A stretch of DNA of 64,000 nucleotides from Burkholderia sp. HI2500 (GCF_002223055.1 NZ_NKFL01000007.1:310001-374000); one strand, 5' to 3'; positions 50,278 to 60,070 are shown, counted from the first letter of the stretch. Notes: generated from the sequence alone by a model not told the origin. Made by a program: numbers and translations.

Positions 50278-50693
50278 TGCATCGGCGAGGGGGTATCCGT
50301 TGTAGGGTTGAGCGGCGTGATTCCTGTGTCGGCTGCGGGGTAAACACTGAGAACCAGCGTCTGAGTCCCCTTTCTGGTCAAACTTCCGGTTGCGCTGACG
50401 CTTAGCGTCGCTGGCAACGGCACGGGTAATGCGAGCTTGGGATCCACCTCAGTTTTCGAAGTGTGGACGACTGATAGCGTCACCTGCGCGCTGGTGACAT
50501 GAAAGTTGACGTAACCACGGCATGCATTGTGCAGTGGAGCGTCATTTGCATGTTGTACTTCGTATTGCGCGTACATCCCGAGCTCGATTTTGACGCGGGA
50601 TAAGACGTCTTCGAGATTGACTGTAGGCGGAGGTGGGGAAAAAACGCTACAGCCTGAAAGCAAAGCAGTGGGGAGGAGAAGGCCGTAACGCAT
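50274..50693 (-). CDS. Putative lipoprotein, Trypco2-like
   Basis: A 139-aa protein with a lipoprotein signal (YGLLLPTALLSGCSVF, Cys about 15), then an amphipathic helix (LEDVLSRVKIEL) and a beta-rich part (YVNFHVTSAQVTLSV; TQTLVLSVYP). Helix then strands ending in L-x-L-x-P recalls the Trypco2 domain found in some bacterial conflict systems; this is a fold-level impression only. The ATG at 50693 was chosen to give the signal peptide. AT-richer than the core genome. It forms a coupled pair with the next gene. Confidence 0.6.
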   Translation of the reverse strand: MRYGLLLPTALLSGCSVFSPPPPTVNLEDVLSRVKIELGMYAQYEVQHANDAPLHNACRGYVNFHVTSAQVTLSVVHTSKTEVDPKLALPVPLPATLSVSATGSLTRKGTQTLVLSVYPAADTGITPLNPTTDTPSPMH

Positions 50694-51172
50694 GGCTGAC
50701 TTCCTTCTGAAAGAGGAGGATGGCGGCAATGATTGCGAGACTTATGATGAGGAACCTATCCCGGCGGAAAGAACTGCCTAATTAGGGATTACGATAATCA
50801 ACTTGCTGAGCTCTCGACCCAAGAGAGTGTCTCAAAGGTAGCGGACGTCCAAAAAGGACAGGTGACCGATACGCGTTGAGTTTCAGCCAGACGTCCCTGG
50901 CGATCCAGACGGCACGGGCGGGGCGGGCCGATCGCACGCCAAATTCCCGAAATAGCCAAACCCACCCTCGCCCAAACCCCCACCCATCCGGCCTTTCCCC
51001 GCCCAACCCCCAAATCCCGTGGCCGATTTTGTCACCACATGGGCCGGATATGACAATAAGAATCGCCCGGCCTAGGATTACGATGCCTCACGTCGTCGCC
51101 CGGGCCTGAGCCGGTTTTCCCGCGTCTCGCCCGATAGCGCCCCTCATAAAACGTCTGATTGGAACATCGACC
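50694..51172. other. 479-bp gap between island and beta-oxidation operon
   Basis: No convincing gene. The left part (to about 50830) is AT-rich like the insert; from about 50900 GC content returns to the core level. The promoter of the acyl-CoA dehydrogenase operon must lie here. I saw no direct repeat, tRNA or integrase that would define an island end. Confidence 0.45.
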
Positions 51173-52963
51173 ATGAGCTATCACGCCCCCGTCAAGGACA
51201 TGCTGTTCGTGCTGAAGGAACTGGCCGGCATCGACGCCGTTGCGCAGTTGCCGGGCTTCGAGGATGCCGGTTACGACACGGCGCAGGCCGTGCTCGACGA
51301 ATCCGCGAAGTTCTGCGGCGAGGTGCTGGCCCCGCTGAACGTCGAAGGCGACCGCAACCCGAGCAGCTGGAAGGACGGCGTCGTGACCGCGACGCCGGGT
51401 TTCGGCGAAGCATTCCGCCAGTTCGTCGAAGGCGGCTGGCAGGGGCTGCAGCACCCGTCCGAATACGACGGCCAGGGGCTGCCGAAGCTGATCGCGACGC
51501 CGTGCATCGAGATGCTGAACGCATCGAACCTGTCGTTCGCGCTCTGTCCGCTGCTGACCGACGGCGCGATCGAAGCGCTGCTGACGGCCGGCACCGACGA
51601 GCAGAAGCAACGCTACGTGCCGAAGCTGATCTCGGGCGAATGGACCGGCACGATGAACCTGACCGAGCCGCAGGCCGGCTCCGACCTCGCACTGGTGCGC
51701 TCGCGCGCCGAGCCGCAGGGCGACGGCACGTACAAGGTGTTCGGCACGAAGATCTTCATCACGTGGGGCGAGCACGACATGGCGGACAACATCGTCCACC
51801 TGGTGCTGGCGCGCACGCCGAACGCGCCGGAAGGCGTGAAGGGCATCTCGCTGTTCATCGTGCCGAAGTTCATGGTCAACGACGACGGCTCGCTCGGCGC
51901 ACGCAACGACGTGCACTGCGTGTCGATCGAGCACAAGCTCGGGATCAAGGCGAGCCCGACGGCGGTGCTGCAGTACGGCGACCACGGCGGCGCGATCGGC
52001 TACCTGGTCGGCGAGGAAAACCGCGGCCTCGAATACATGTTCATCATGATGAACGCGGCGCGCTTCGGCGTCGGGATGCAGGGGATCGGCGTGGCCGACC
52101 GCGCCTACCAGAAGGCCGCGGAATTCGCGAAGGAACGCGTGCAGAGCCGCCCGGTCGACGGTTCGGCCAAGCAGTCGGTGACGATCATCCATCACCCGGA
52201 CGTGCGCCGCATGCTCGGCACGATGCGTGCGCTGACCGAAGGCGCGCGGGCGCTGGCCTACGTGGCCGCCGCGCACAGCGACATTGCCCACCGCCATTCG
52301 GACGAGGCGACGCGGGCCCGTCATCAGGCAATCTACGAGTATCTGGTGCCGGTGGTGAAGGGCTGGAGCACGGAGATGGTGAACGACGTGGCGAGCCTGG
52401 GCGTGCAGGTGCACGGCGGGATGGGCTTCATCGAGGAGACGGGCGCGGCGCAGTATTACCGCGATGCCCGTATCCTGGCGATCTACGAAGGCACGACGGC
52501 GATCCAGGCGAACGACCTGGTGGGCCGCAAGACGATGCGCGACGGCGGCGCGGTGGCGAAGGCGCTGATCGCGGAGATCGGCGACACGGTCGCGGCGCTG
52601 GGCAAGCTGGACGGCGCGGCGGCTGCGTCGGTGAAGGCGCAGCTGGAGAAGGGCGCGAAGGCGCTGTCGTCGGTGGTCGATTACGTGGTGGCGAACGCGA
52701 AGCAGGACCCGAACGCGGTGTTCGCGGGCAGCGTGCCGTACCTGAAGCTGGCGGGCGTGGTGCTGTGCGGGTGGCAGATGGGCCGCGCGCTGGTGGCGGC
52801 GCACGCGAACCGCGCGAGCGACCCGGCCTTCTTCGATGCGAAGATCGCGATCGCGCAATGCTATGCGGAGCACGTGCTGGTGCAGGCAGGCGCATTCGAA
52901 GCGTCGATCGTCGGCACGAAGGGCAACGAGGGCGTGCTCGCGTTGACGGAAGATCAGTTCTGA
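51173..52963 (+). CDS. Acyl-CoA dehydrogenase (large, C-terminally extended type)
   Basis: A 596-aa FAD enzyme that inserts the first double bond in acyl-CoA beta-oxidation. Signatures are WTGTMNLTEPQAGSDL (FAD/substrate motif 1), IKASPTAVLQYGD, and QVHGGMGFIEETGAAQYYRDARILAIYEGTTAIQ (motif 2; catalytic Glu in YEG; only parts of each needed). The extra C-terminal about 130 residues match the DUF1974/AcylCoA_DH_C-type extension of FadE5-like enzymes. It starts the operon; the next gene is ETF-ubiquinone oxidoreductase, which accepts its electrons through ETF. Confidence 0.95.
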   Translation: MSYHAPVKDMLFVLKELAGIDAVAQLPGFEDAGYDTAQAVLDESAKFCGEVLAPLNVEGDRNPSSWKDGVVTATPGFGEAFRQFVEGGWQGLQHPSEYDGQGLPKLIATPCIEMLNASNLSFALCPLLTDGAIEALLTAGTDEQKQRYVPKLISGEWTGTMNLTEPQAGSDLALVRSRAEPQGDGTYKVFGTKIFITWGEHDMADNIVHLVLARTPNAPEGVKGISLFIVPKFMVNDDGSLGARNDVHCVSIEHKLGIKASPTAVLQYGDHGGAIGYLVGEENRGLEYMFIMMNAARFGVGMQGIGVADRAYQKAAEFAKERVQSRPVDGSAKQSVTIIHHPDVRRMLGTMRALTEGARALAYVAAAHSDIAHRHSDEATRARHQAIYEYLVPVVKGWSTEMVNDVASLGVQVHGGMGFIEETGAAQYYRDARILAIYEGTTAIQANDLVGRKTMRDGGAVAKALIAEIGDTVAALGKLDGAAAASVKAQLEKGAKALSSVVDYVVANAKQDPNAVFAGSVPYLKLAGVVLCGWQMGRALVAAHANRASDPAFFDAKIAIAQCYAEHVLVQAGAFEASIVGTKGNEGVLALTEDQF

Positions 52964-52999
52964 CCGGCTGACGGTCGGGACACAGGAGGAGACAGGATT

Positions 53000-54673
53000 T
53001 TGACCACACAGGACTTGCTCGCGCAATACGGCCCGCGCGAATCGATGGAATACGACGTCGTGATCGTCGGCGGCGGCCCCGCCGGGCTGTCGGCGGCGAT
53101 CCGGCTCAAGCAGCTGGCCGCCGAGAAAGGCACCGAGATCGGCGTGTGCGTGCTCGAGAAAGGTTCCGAGATCGGCGCGCACATCCTGTCGGGCGCGGTG
53201 ATGGACCCGCGCGCGATCAACGAACTGTTCCCCGACTGGAAGGAACGCGGTGCACCGCTCGACGTCGAGGTGACGGAAGACCGCTTCCTGTTCCTGTCCG
53301 AGAAGAGCGCGGTCACCACGCCGAACTGGGCGCTGCCCGCCAACTTCCAGAATCACGGCAACTACGTGATTTCGCTGGGCAACGTCACGCGCTGGCTTGG
53401 GGCACAGGCCGAAGCGCTGGGCGTCGAGATCTTCCCGGGCTTCCCCGCTGCGGAGATTCTCTATAACGACGACGGCTCGGTCAAAGGCGTCGCGACCGGC
53501 AACATGGGCGTGGGCAAGGACGGCGAGCCGACCGAAAACTTCCAGCTCGGCATGGAGCTGCACGCGAAATACACGCTGTTCGCCGAAGGCTGCCGCGGCC
53601 ATCTGGGCCGCCAGTTGATCTCGAAGTTCAAGCTCGACGCGAATGCGGATCCGCAGGCCTACGGGATCGGCATCAAGGAGCTGTGGGAGATCGACCCGGC
53701 CAAGCACAAGCCGGGCCTCGTGATCCACACGGCCGGCTGGCCGCTGAAGTCGGATACGTACGGCGGCTCGTTCCTGTATCACATGGACAACAACCAGGTC
53801 GTGGTCGGCTTCGTGGTGGGCCTCGGCTACACGAACCCGTACCTGTCGCCGTTCGAGGAATTCCAGCGCTACAAGACGCACCCGTCGATCCGCGCGTTCC
53901 TGGAAGGCGGCAAGCGCGTGTCGTACGGCGCGCGCGCGATCACGGCCGGCGGGCTGCTGTCGCTGCCGAAGACGGTGTTCCCGGGCGGCGCGCTGATCGG
54001 CGACGACGCGGGCTTCCTGAACGCGTCGCGGATCAAGGGCAGCCACGCGGCGATCAAGACCGGCATGCTGGCGGCCGACGCCGCGTTCGACGCGGTGCAG
54101 GCCGGCCGCCAGTCGGACGAGCTCAACGCATACCCGGACGCCTTCAAGCAATCGTGGCTGTACACGGAGCTGTACCGCGCGCGCAACTTCAAGCAGTGGA
54201 TGGCCAAGGGGCTGTACCTCGGCACGCTGATGGTCGGGCTGGAGCAGAAGGTGATGGGCGGCAACGTACCGTGGACGCTGCACCACAAGCACGCGGACCA
54301 CGAGATGCTGAAGCCGGCGTCGCAATGCCAGCCGATCGAGTATCCGAAGCCGGACGGCAAGCTGACGTTCGATCGCCTCTCGTCGGTGTTCATCTCGAAC
54401 ACGAACCACGAGGAGAACCAGCCGGCGCACCTGACGCTGAAGGATGCGAACGTGCCGGTGAACGTGAACCTGCGCACGTACGCGGGGCCGGAGGGGCGCT
54501 TCTGCCCGGCGGCCGTGTACGAGTTCGTGAAGAACGACGACGGCAGCGATCGCCTGGTGATCAACGCGCAGAACTGCGTGCACTGCAAGACCTGCGACAT
54601 CAAGGACCCGACGCAGAACATCGTGTGGGTCACGCCGGAAGGCGGTGGCGGGCCGAATTACCCGAACATGTAA
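53000..54673 (+). CDS. Electron-transfer flavoprotein-ubiquinone oxidoreductase
   Basis: A 557-aa membrane-associated iron-sulfur flavoprotein that passes electrons from ETF to ubiquinone. Evidence is the N-terminal FAD motif VIVGGGPAGLSAAIRL, the ubiquinone-binding region GDDAGFLNASRIKGSH, and C-terminal 4Fe-4S ligands in RFCPAAVYEF and NCVHCKTCDIKDP. The start is a TTG at 53000 preceded by AGGAGGAGACAGGA. It lies 36 bp downstream of the acyl-CoA dehydrogenase gene, coupling fatty-acid oxidation to respiration. Confidence 0.97.
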   Translation: MTTQDLLAQYGPRESMEYDVVIVGGGPAGLSAAIRLKQLAAEKGTEIGVCVLEKGSEIGAHILSGAVMDPRAINELFPDWKERGAPLDVEVTEDRFLFLSEKSAVTTPNWALPANFQNHGNYVISLGNVTRWLGAQAEALGVEIFPGFPAAEILYNDDGSVKGVATGNMGVGKDGEPTENFQLGMELHAKYTLFAEGCRGHLGRQLISKFKLDANADPQAYGIGIKELWEIDPAKHKPGLVIHTAGWPLKSDTYGGSFLYHMDNNQVVVGFVVGLGYTNPYLSPFEEFQRYKTHPSIRAFLEGGKRVSYGARAITAGGLLSLPKTVFPGGALIGDDAGFLNASRIKGSHAAIKTGMLAADAAFDAVQAGRQSDELNAYPDAFKQSWLYTELYRARNFKQWMAKGLYLGTLMVGLEQKVMGGNVPWTLHHKHADHEMLKPASQCQPIEYPKPDGKLTFDRLSSVFISNTNHEENQPAHLTLKDANVPVNVNLRTYAGPEGRFCPAAVYEFVKNDDGSDRLVINAQNCVHCKTCDIKDPTQNIVWVTPEGGGGPNYPNM

Positions 54674-54721
54674 CACAACGCATCCCCGCGCCTGCGGGCG
54701 CGAACGAACCGGAGTGAGACG

Positions 54722-55915
54722 ATGAGCAATGCAGCGAAAGAAGTCGTGGTGGTGAGCGGTGTCCGTACCGCGATCGGTGATTTCGGCGGCAGCCTGAAGG
54801 ATTTCTCGCCGACCGACCTCGGTGCGAAGGTGGTCGCCGAAGTGCTGTCGCGTGCGAACGTGTCGGGCGACGCAGTCGGGCATGTCGTGTTCGGCCACGT
54901 CGTGAACACCGAGCCGAAGGACATGTATCTCGCGCGCGTCGCTGCGATCAATGGCGGCGTGGCGCAGCACACGCCCGCGCTGACCGTGAACCGCCTGTGC
55001 GGTTCGGGCCTGCAGGCGATCGTGTCGGCCGCGCAGACGATCATGCTCGGCGACGCCGACATCGCGATCGGCGGCGGCTCGGAAAGCATGAGCCGCGCCC
55101 CGTACACCGTGCCGGCCGCGCGCTTCGGCCAGCGCATGGGTGACGGCAAGCTCGTCGACATGATGCTCGGCGCGCTGCACGACCCGTTCCAGACGATCCA
55201 CATGGGCGTGACGGCCGAGAACGTCGCGGCGAAGTACGGCATCTCGCGCGACGCGCAGGATGCGCTGGCGCTCGAATCGCATCGTCGCGCGGCGCGCGCG
55301 ATCGCGGAAGGGCGCTTCAAGGATCAGATCCTGCCGATCTCGATCCGCACGAAGAAGGGCGAAGTTGCGTTCGACACCGACGAGCACGTCCGCCTCGAAG
55401 CCAGCGCGGATGATTTCACGAAGCTGAAGCCGGTGTTCCAGAAGGAGAACGGCACCGTGACGGCCGGCAACGCGTCGGGCATCAACGATGCGGCCGCGGC
55501 CGTGCTGATGATGAGCGCGGACGCCGCGCGCGCGCAGGGCGTGAAGCCGCTCGCGCGCCTCGTCGCGTATGCGCACGCAGGCGTCGATCCGGCGTACATG
55601 GGCATCGGCCCGGTGCCGGCCACGCAGAAGGCGCTCGAACGCGCGGGCCTGAAGATCAGCGATCTCGACGTGATCGAGGCGAACGAGGCGTTCGCGGCCC
55701 AGGCATGCGCGGTCACGCAGGAGCTCGGCCTCGATCCGGCGAAGGTCAACCCGAACGGCTCGGGCATCTCGCTCGGCCACCCGATCGGTGCGACCGGCGC
55801 GCTGATCACGGTCAAGGCGCTGTACGAACTGAAGCGCATCGGCGGCCGTTACGCGCTCGTGACGATGTGTATCGGCGGCGGCCAGGGGATTGCTGCGATC
55901 TTCGAGAACATCTGA
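54722..55915 (+). CDS. Acetyl-CoA acyltransferase / beta-ketothiolase (BktB-like)
   Basis: A 397-aa thiolase. The acyl-accepting C93 is in [11 protein letters not shown], the catalytic His in [10 protein letters not shown], and the C-terminal Cys in [10 protein letters not shown]. It cleaves 3-ketoacyl-CoA with CoA (or condenses in reverse). The length and the [18 protein letters not shown] start match BktB-type thiolases of betaproteobacteria. It is 48 bp after the ETF-QO gene and 38 bp before the 3-hydroxyacyl-CoA dehydrogenase gene, so it is part of one operon. Confidence 0.96.
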   Translation: MSNAAKEVVVVSGVRTAIGDFGGSLKDFSPTDLGAKVVAEVLSRANVSGDAVGHVVFGHVVNTEPKDMYLARVAAINGGVAQHTPALTVNRLCGSGLQAIVSAAQTIMLGDADIAIGGGSESMSRAPYTVPAARFGQRMGDGKLVDMMLGALHDPFQTIHMGVTAENVAAKYGISRDAQDALALESHRRAARAIAEGRFKDQILPISIRTKKGEVAFDTDEHVRLEASADDFTKLKPVFQKENGTVTAGNASGINDAAAAVLMMSADAARAQGVKPLARLVAYAHAGVDPAYMGIGPVPATQKALERAGLKISDLDVIEANEAFAAQACAVTQELGLDPAKVNPNGSGISLGHPIGATGALITVKALYELKRIGGRYALVTMCIGGGQGIAAIFENI

Positions 55916-55953
55916 TAATCGAACGCTCAGCACCGGAACACACAGGAAATTTC

Positions 55954-56808
55954 ATGGCCATCGAAATCGTCGGCGTCGTGGGCGCCGGAACCATGGGCAA
56001 CGGCATTGCGCAGACCGCCGCCGTTGCGGGTCTCAACGTCGTGATGATCGACGTCAGCGACGCGGCGCTCGAGAAGGGCATCGCGACGCTGAAGGGCAGC
56101 CTCGAGCGGCTCGTGTCGAAGGACAAGCTCGACGCCGCCACGCGCGATGCGGCGCTCGCGCGCATCACGACGTCGACCGACTACGCGAAGCTCGCAGCGG
56201 CCGATATCGTGATCGAAGCCGCGACCGAGAACGTCGAGCTGAAGGGCCGCATTCTGAAGCAGATCGAGGCCGTCGCGCGGCCTGAAGCGATCATCGCGAC
56301 CAACACGTCGTCGATCTCGATCACCGCGCTCGCGGCGCCGCTCGCCGATCCGGCGCGCTTCGTCGGCATGCACTTCTTCAACCCGGTGCCGCTGATGCCG
56401 CTCGTCGAGATCATCCGCGGGCTGCAGACGAGCGACGCGACCGCGTCGGCGGTGCGCGAGCTGACCGAGCGTTTCGACAAGTCGCCGATCGGCGTGCGCA
56501 ATTCGCCGGGCTTCGTCGTGAACCGGATTCTCGTGCCGATGATCAACGAGGCGTTCTTCGTGCTGGCGGAGGGCATCGCGTCGGCCGAGGAGATCGATGC
56601 GGGGATGAAGCTCGGCGCGAACCACCCGATCGGGCCGCTCGCGCTGGCCGACCTCGTCGGCCTCGACGTGTGCCTCGCGGTGATGGACGTGTTCGTGAAG
56701 GACTTCGGCGATCCGAAGTATCGTGCATGCCCGCTGCTGCGCGAGATGGTGACGGCCGGCAGGCTCGGGCGGAAGACCGGGCGTGGGGTGTACGACTACA
56801 GCAAGTAA
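55954..56808 (+). CDS. 3-hydroxyacyl-CoA (3-hydroxybutyryl-CoA) dehydrogenase
   Basis: A 284-aa NAD-dependent dehydrogenase of the Hbd/PaaH type. Evidence is the Rossmann motif [21 protein letters not shown], the catalytic His in [15 protein letters not shown], and a C-terminal [16 protein letters not shown] domain. It oxidises 3-hydroxyacyl-CoA to 3-ketoacyl-CoA, the substrate of the adjacent thiolase. The ATG at 55954 follows CAGGAAATTTC. It is the last gene of the operon; a terminator-like structure follows at 56850-56895. Confidence 0.96.
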   Translation: MAIEIVGVVGAGTMGNGIAQTAAVAGLNVVMIDVSDAALEKGIATLKGSLERLVSKDKLDAATRDAALARITTSTDYAKLAAADIVIEAATENVELKGRILKQIEAVARPEAIIATNTSSISITALAAPLADPARFVGMHFFNPVPLMPLVEIIRGLQTSDATASAVRELTERFDKSPIGVRNSPGFVVNRILVPMINEAFFVLAEGIASAEEIDAGMKLGANHPIGPLALADLVGLDVCLAVMDVFVKDFGDPKYRACPLLREMVTAGRLGRKTGRGVYDYSK

Positions 56809-56849
56809 GCAGAAGGCCGGAAAGTCTTCAACGCGGGTGGTGAGTCGTG

Positions 56850-56895
56850 CCGGATGGTGTAATTCATCCGGTGCGGTTCGCCATCCGCGTTTTTC
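56850..56895 (+). terminator. Terminator-like hairpins after the beta-oxidation operon
   Basis: CCGGATG (56850-56856) pairs with CATCCGG (56865-56871). Directly after it GCGG (56873-56876) pairs with CCGC (56885-56888), followed by GTTTTTC. The T-run after the second stem suggests rho-independent termination, 42 bp beyond the last stop codon. Confidence 0.55.
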
Positions 56896-57071
56896 ATTGA
56901 TGGAAGCGGCTCGCCGAATACTGTCCGCTGGTTGAATTATTTCGAAAATCGATTTTAATCGTTAAATAGTTAAGTCAGTTAACTTGGAGTTATCTTTCAT
57001 ATCGATTAAATTGACGTTTCAATATGTAATGTTATATCGTGATTGCCCAAAAACAACCGAGAGAAAATAAA

Positions 57072-59015
57072 GTGGCAATAAACGAGGGGTTTCAAAAAAA
57101 ATGCCGCTGGTCGGCCATCGTCGCGTGGTCGGTATTCGCCGGACTGGCAGGCGCCGCATCGGCCAATACCGAGCCGGCGCAGCAGACGCAACCCAGGCAG
57201 GCGCGCATGCCTCGCGTGCCGCAGAATCTGCCGGTGTCGCCCGAGCAGGCGCAGTACAACCTGCCGCTCAGCGAGCAGGATCGCGCGGCGCTGACCCGGC
57301 CCTCGCCGCTCAAGCAGCCGGCCACGCGCAGCAAGCGCAGCACGTCGGGCGCCGATTGCCGCGACATGTCGGTGATGACCCAGTATCGCGGCGCGGCACT
57401 CGCCGATTACATCGCGAATCTTCCCGATTACGAATGCCATTACGGCCTGTTCTCGGTCGATAAAGCGCAGGCTACGCAGATATTCAATGCCGAAAACGTG
57501 CACGCTGTCGCGGGTCGTTTCGTGCAGGAAATTTATCAATACGACGCGAGCAATTTGATCCTGGTCAATTTGCTGATTTATCTGCGTGCCGCTTATTACC
57601 AATATGATGTATCGGGCATTGCAAACCCGATTCCGAATCTCGCGGTGTCGCTGCGCCCGTATATCAGGCAAAGCCTGGAGGGCGATGCGCTCTATCGCGA
57701 CAATTCGCGTGCGCCGAGCACCGCGAACGAGCTGATGAAGCTCATCACGAACATGCGGGACGAAGCGTACTACCTGCCGACGCTGAAGAACCGCATCGCG
57801 TCCTACACCGTGAGCGCGTCGAATCCGCAGGCAGCGGCGCCGCTGCTGCTGCGCAGTGCGGCGGGCGGCTTCACCGGCTTGCTCACGGTGTTCTTCTACG
57901 CGCACCAGCGCAGCGGCGCGCAACCGATGCTCGACAGCGATGCGACGCTCCCGGAGACGCTCAACCGCTTCGTCACCGCGAACCGCGCGAGCCTGTCGAA
58001 CACGAGCGCCGCCTATCAGCTGGCCGACGCGGCGCGCGAGACGTTTCGCTTCCTCCGTTATCCGGCGCAGAAGCCGCGCGTGAAGAAAATGATCCAGGAC
58101 ATGCTCGCGTCGACGAGCATGACGGGCGCGGACAGCGACCTGTGGCTCGCGGCGGCGGAAGCGGTCGACTACGGCGATCCGGGCAACTGCGCGGACTACG
58201 GCACCTGCGACTACAAGAAGCGGCTGACCGACGCGGTGCTCTCGCATCGCTACGCATGCAATGCGGGCGTGCGCATTCTGGCGCAGGACATGACGCCGCA
58301 ACAGCTGCAGTCGGTCTGCACGGCAGTCGCGCGGCAGGACGACTACTTCCACCGGATGATGAAGACCGGGCGCAAGCCGGTCGCGGGCGACCGCAACGAC
58401 ACGATCGAACTCGTCATTTTCGATGACTACGCGAACTATCGAAAATACGCGTCGGTGATCTACGGCATCAGCACCGACAACGGCGGCATGTACCTCGAGG
58501 GCGATCCGTCCGCGCCGGGCAATCAGGCGCGCTTCATCGCGCACGAGGCATCGTGGCTGCGGCCCGAGTTCAAGGTGTGGAATCTCGAGCACGAGTTCAC
58601 GCACTATCTCGACGGCCGCTACGACATGGCGGGCGACTTCTCGGTGAGCACCGCGAAGCCGACCGTGTGGTGGATCGAAGGCGTCGCCGAGTATCTGTCG
58701 AGAAAGAACGACAACCCGGAGTCGATCGACGCGGTGCGCACGGGCACGTACCGGTTCTCTGACGTGCTCGGCACGCGCTACACGTCGAGCGACTACGTCA
58801 CGCGCGCGTACCGGTGGGGCTACATGGCGACGCGCTTCATGTTCGAGCGCCATCGCGCGGACGTCGACACGATCGTGTCACGCTTCCGGGTGGGCGATTA
58901 CGACGGGTACGCAAACCATGTCGCTTACATCGGCAATCGCTACGACACCGAGTTCGCCGACTGGGCGCGCAGCGCGACGACGGCGGGCGAGCCACCGGTG
59001 CCGGCGAAGCGCTGA
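57072..59015 (+). CDS. Secreted M9 collagenase
   Basis: A 647-aa metalloprotease precursor. The signal peptide (KCRWSAIVAWSVFAGLAGAASA) is cleaved before NTEP. A propeptide and an activator domain precede the zinc site HEFTH (507-511) and the downstream glutamate in EGVAEY (536-541), as in peptidase family M9. It should be exported and degrade collagen or other host matrix protein. No C-terminal PKD or collagen-binding domain is present. The GTG at 57072 follows GAGAG; a GTG at 57039 lacks a ribosome site. The 130 bp upstream are strikingly AT-rich, a likely regulated promoter. Confidence 0.93.
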   Translation: MAINEGFQKKCRWSAIVAWSVFAGLAGAASANTEPAQQTQPRQARMPRVPQNLPVSPEQAQYNLPLSEQDRAALTRPSPLKQPATRSKRSTSGADCRDMSVMTQYRGAALADYIANLPDYECHYGLFSVDKAQATQIFNAENVHAVAGRFVQEIYQYDASNLILVNLLIYLRAAYYQYDVSGIANPIPNLAVSLRPYIRQSLEGDALYRDNSRAPSTANELMKLITNMRDEAYYLPTLKNRIASYTVSASNPQAAAPLLLRSAAGGFTGLLTVFFYAHQRSGAQPMLDSDATLPETLNRFVTANRASLSNTSAAYQLADAARETFRFLRYPAQKPRVKKMIQDMLASTSMTGADSDLWLAAAEAVDYGDPGNCADYGTCDYKKRLTDAVLSHRYACNAGVRILAQDMTPQQLQSVCTAVARQDDYFHRMMKTGRKPVAGDRNDTIELVIFDDYANYRKYASVIYGISTDNGGMYLEGDPSAPGNQARFIAHEASWLRPEFKVWNLEHEFTHYLDGRYDMAGDFSVSTAKPTVWWIEGVAEYLSRKNDNPESIDAVRTGTYRFSDVLGTRYTSSDYVTRAYRWGYMATRFMFERHRADVDTIVSRFRVGDYDGYANHVAYIGNRYDTEFADWARSATTAGEPPVPAKR

Positions 59016-59369
59016 CCGGCACGGGCCGGCGCCGCGTGATCGGACGCCGGCCTTCGATCGTCACCCCCGCTCTGCCCGGGTGTGACGCGCCGGCCTGCAC
59101 GAACGGTTGCGCTTCCCGGATGTCAGTCACGCGCCGTCGGCATCGCGCGCGTCTATCGCGCGCCTTTCTTCCATCGTCGGGTTCACGTTCACGCAGCTGG
59201 TGGTGCATTTGCCGCTGGTGATCGTCATGCTCTGGGCGCTTGCGAGCACGCTCAGCACCATCCGCCCGTCATGCCGTGACGAAGGTCGGGCTTGCTTGCC
59301 GCCGGCGGATTGCGTGTCCGGCAGGCGTGGTGTGAAGTCGGTGCGGGCCGCGTACTGCGTTGGACACGA
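59016..59369. other. 354-bp gap with hairpins after the collagenase gene
   Basis: GGCCGGCG (59024-59031) / CGCCGGCC (59045-59052) with a 13-nt loop begins 8 bp after the collagenase stop and may terminate it. A second stem CGTCAC (59059-59064) / GTGACG (59082-59087) follows. The rest contains a hydrophobic frame around 59170-59270 without start or family match; no gene is called. Confidence 0.45.
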
Positions 59370-60041
59370 CTACGCGCCCAGCACCGACAGATCCCGCGGC
59401 AGCGCACGCTTGAACATCGCGAGAATCTGCTGCGCCGCCTTCGGCGGCAGCGTGATCGCATGGCGCACGGCCGCCGCGATCTGGATCATCATCAGCTCGG
59501 CGAATGTGCTCCGTTGCGCATGCGGAATATCGGGCGCCACTTCGCCCAGCGCATCCGCGAACAACCCCGCCAGGAATTCCCCGTCCGCCCGGTCGAGCGC
59601 CTGCAATGCGCGGTCGGCCTGCGTGGCGCGCCAGATGTCGCGCATCAGCGGCTCGTCGACGAACATCCGGTAGTAGCTGTCCGTGATGCGGGCGAGCGTG
59701 GCGTGCAGGTCGTCGAGCGTCTTCATCGTCGCGAGGTCGCGCCGCACGCAGACGTGGCCGGCTTCGTTGTAGCGCTCCGCGAGCGTGCCGATCACGGCCG
59801 CCTTGTCAGGGAAGTACTGGTACAGCGAGCCGAACGAGATGCCCGTGCGTTCGACGATGTCGCTCATCCGGAACGCATCGCAGCCTTTCTCGATCATCAC
59901 TTCCGACGCGCACGCGAGGATGCGCTCGAACCGCTCGCGGCTGCGCTGCTGCGTCGGCACCAGCCGTGCGCGCGCCGGTGTATCCGCCGTGTCCGCCGTT
60001 GTTGCAGGCCCGTCGTTCTGCCCCGATTTTTGTCGGCCCAT
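59370..60041 (-). CDS. TetR/AcrR-family transcriptional regulator
   Basis: A 223-aa repressor. After a 30-residue polar leader the HTH reads FRMSDIVERTGISFGSLYQYFPDKAAVIGTLAERY (only part of the domain), a classic TetR pattern. The C-terminal half resembles TetR_C_17-like ligand domains. It is divergent from the NmrA-like reductase gene with 94 bp between them, and a symmetrical sequence centred at about 60093 is the obvious operator. It most likely represses both itself and the reductase/DUF1772 pair. Confidence 0.92.
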   Translation of the reverse strand: MGRQKSGQNDGPATTADTADTPARARLVPTQQRSRERFERILACASEVMIEKGCDAFRMSDIVERTGISFGSLYQYFPDKAAVIGTLAERYNEAGHVCVRRDLATMKTLDDLHATLARITDSYYRMFVDEPLMRDIWRATQADRALQALDRADGEFLAGLFADALGEVAPDIPHAQRSTFAELMMIQIAAAVRHAITLPPKAAQQILAMFKRALPRDLSVLGA

Positions 60042-60070
60042 GCCGCCTCCGGAAAAACTTGACGTTGCTA

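Noticed and set aside
50782..51006. A 74-codon minus-strand frame upstream of the acyl-CoA dehydrogenase
   Set aside because: Trp/Arg/Gly-rich translation of a GC-rich promoter region without a ribosome site.
48115..51172. Attachment sites or a tRNA bounding the AT-rich insert
   Set aside because: No flanking direct repeats, tRNA-like fold or integrase could be seen by eye, so no mobile element is called.
51032..55933. A 1,633-codon open frame on the minus strand across the beta-oxidation genes
   Set aside because: It is antisense to four well-supported enzymes, is rich in Arg, His and Ala as expected for a high-GC shadow frame, and has no domain or ribosome site.
59107..59340. A hydrophobic plus-strand stretch after the collagenase gene
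   Set aside because: It could be the remnant of a permease, but the frame has no plausible start and runs into the convergent TetR gene without a stop in the right place.
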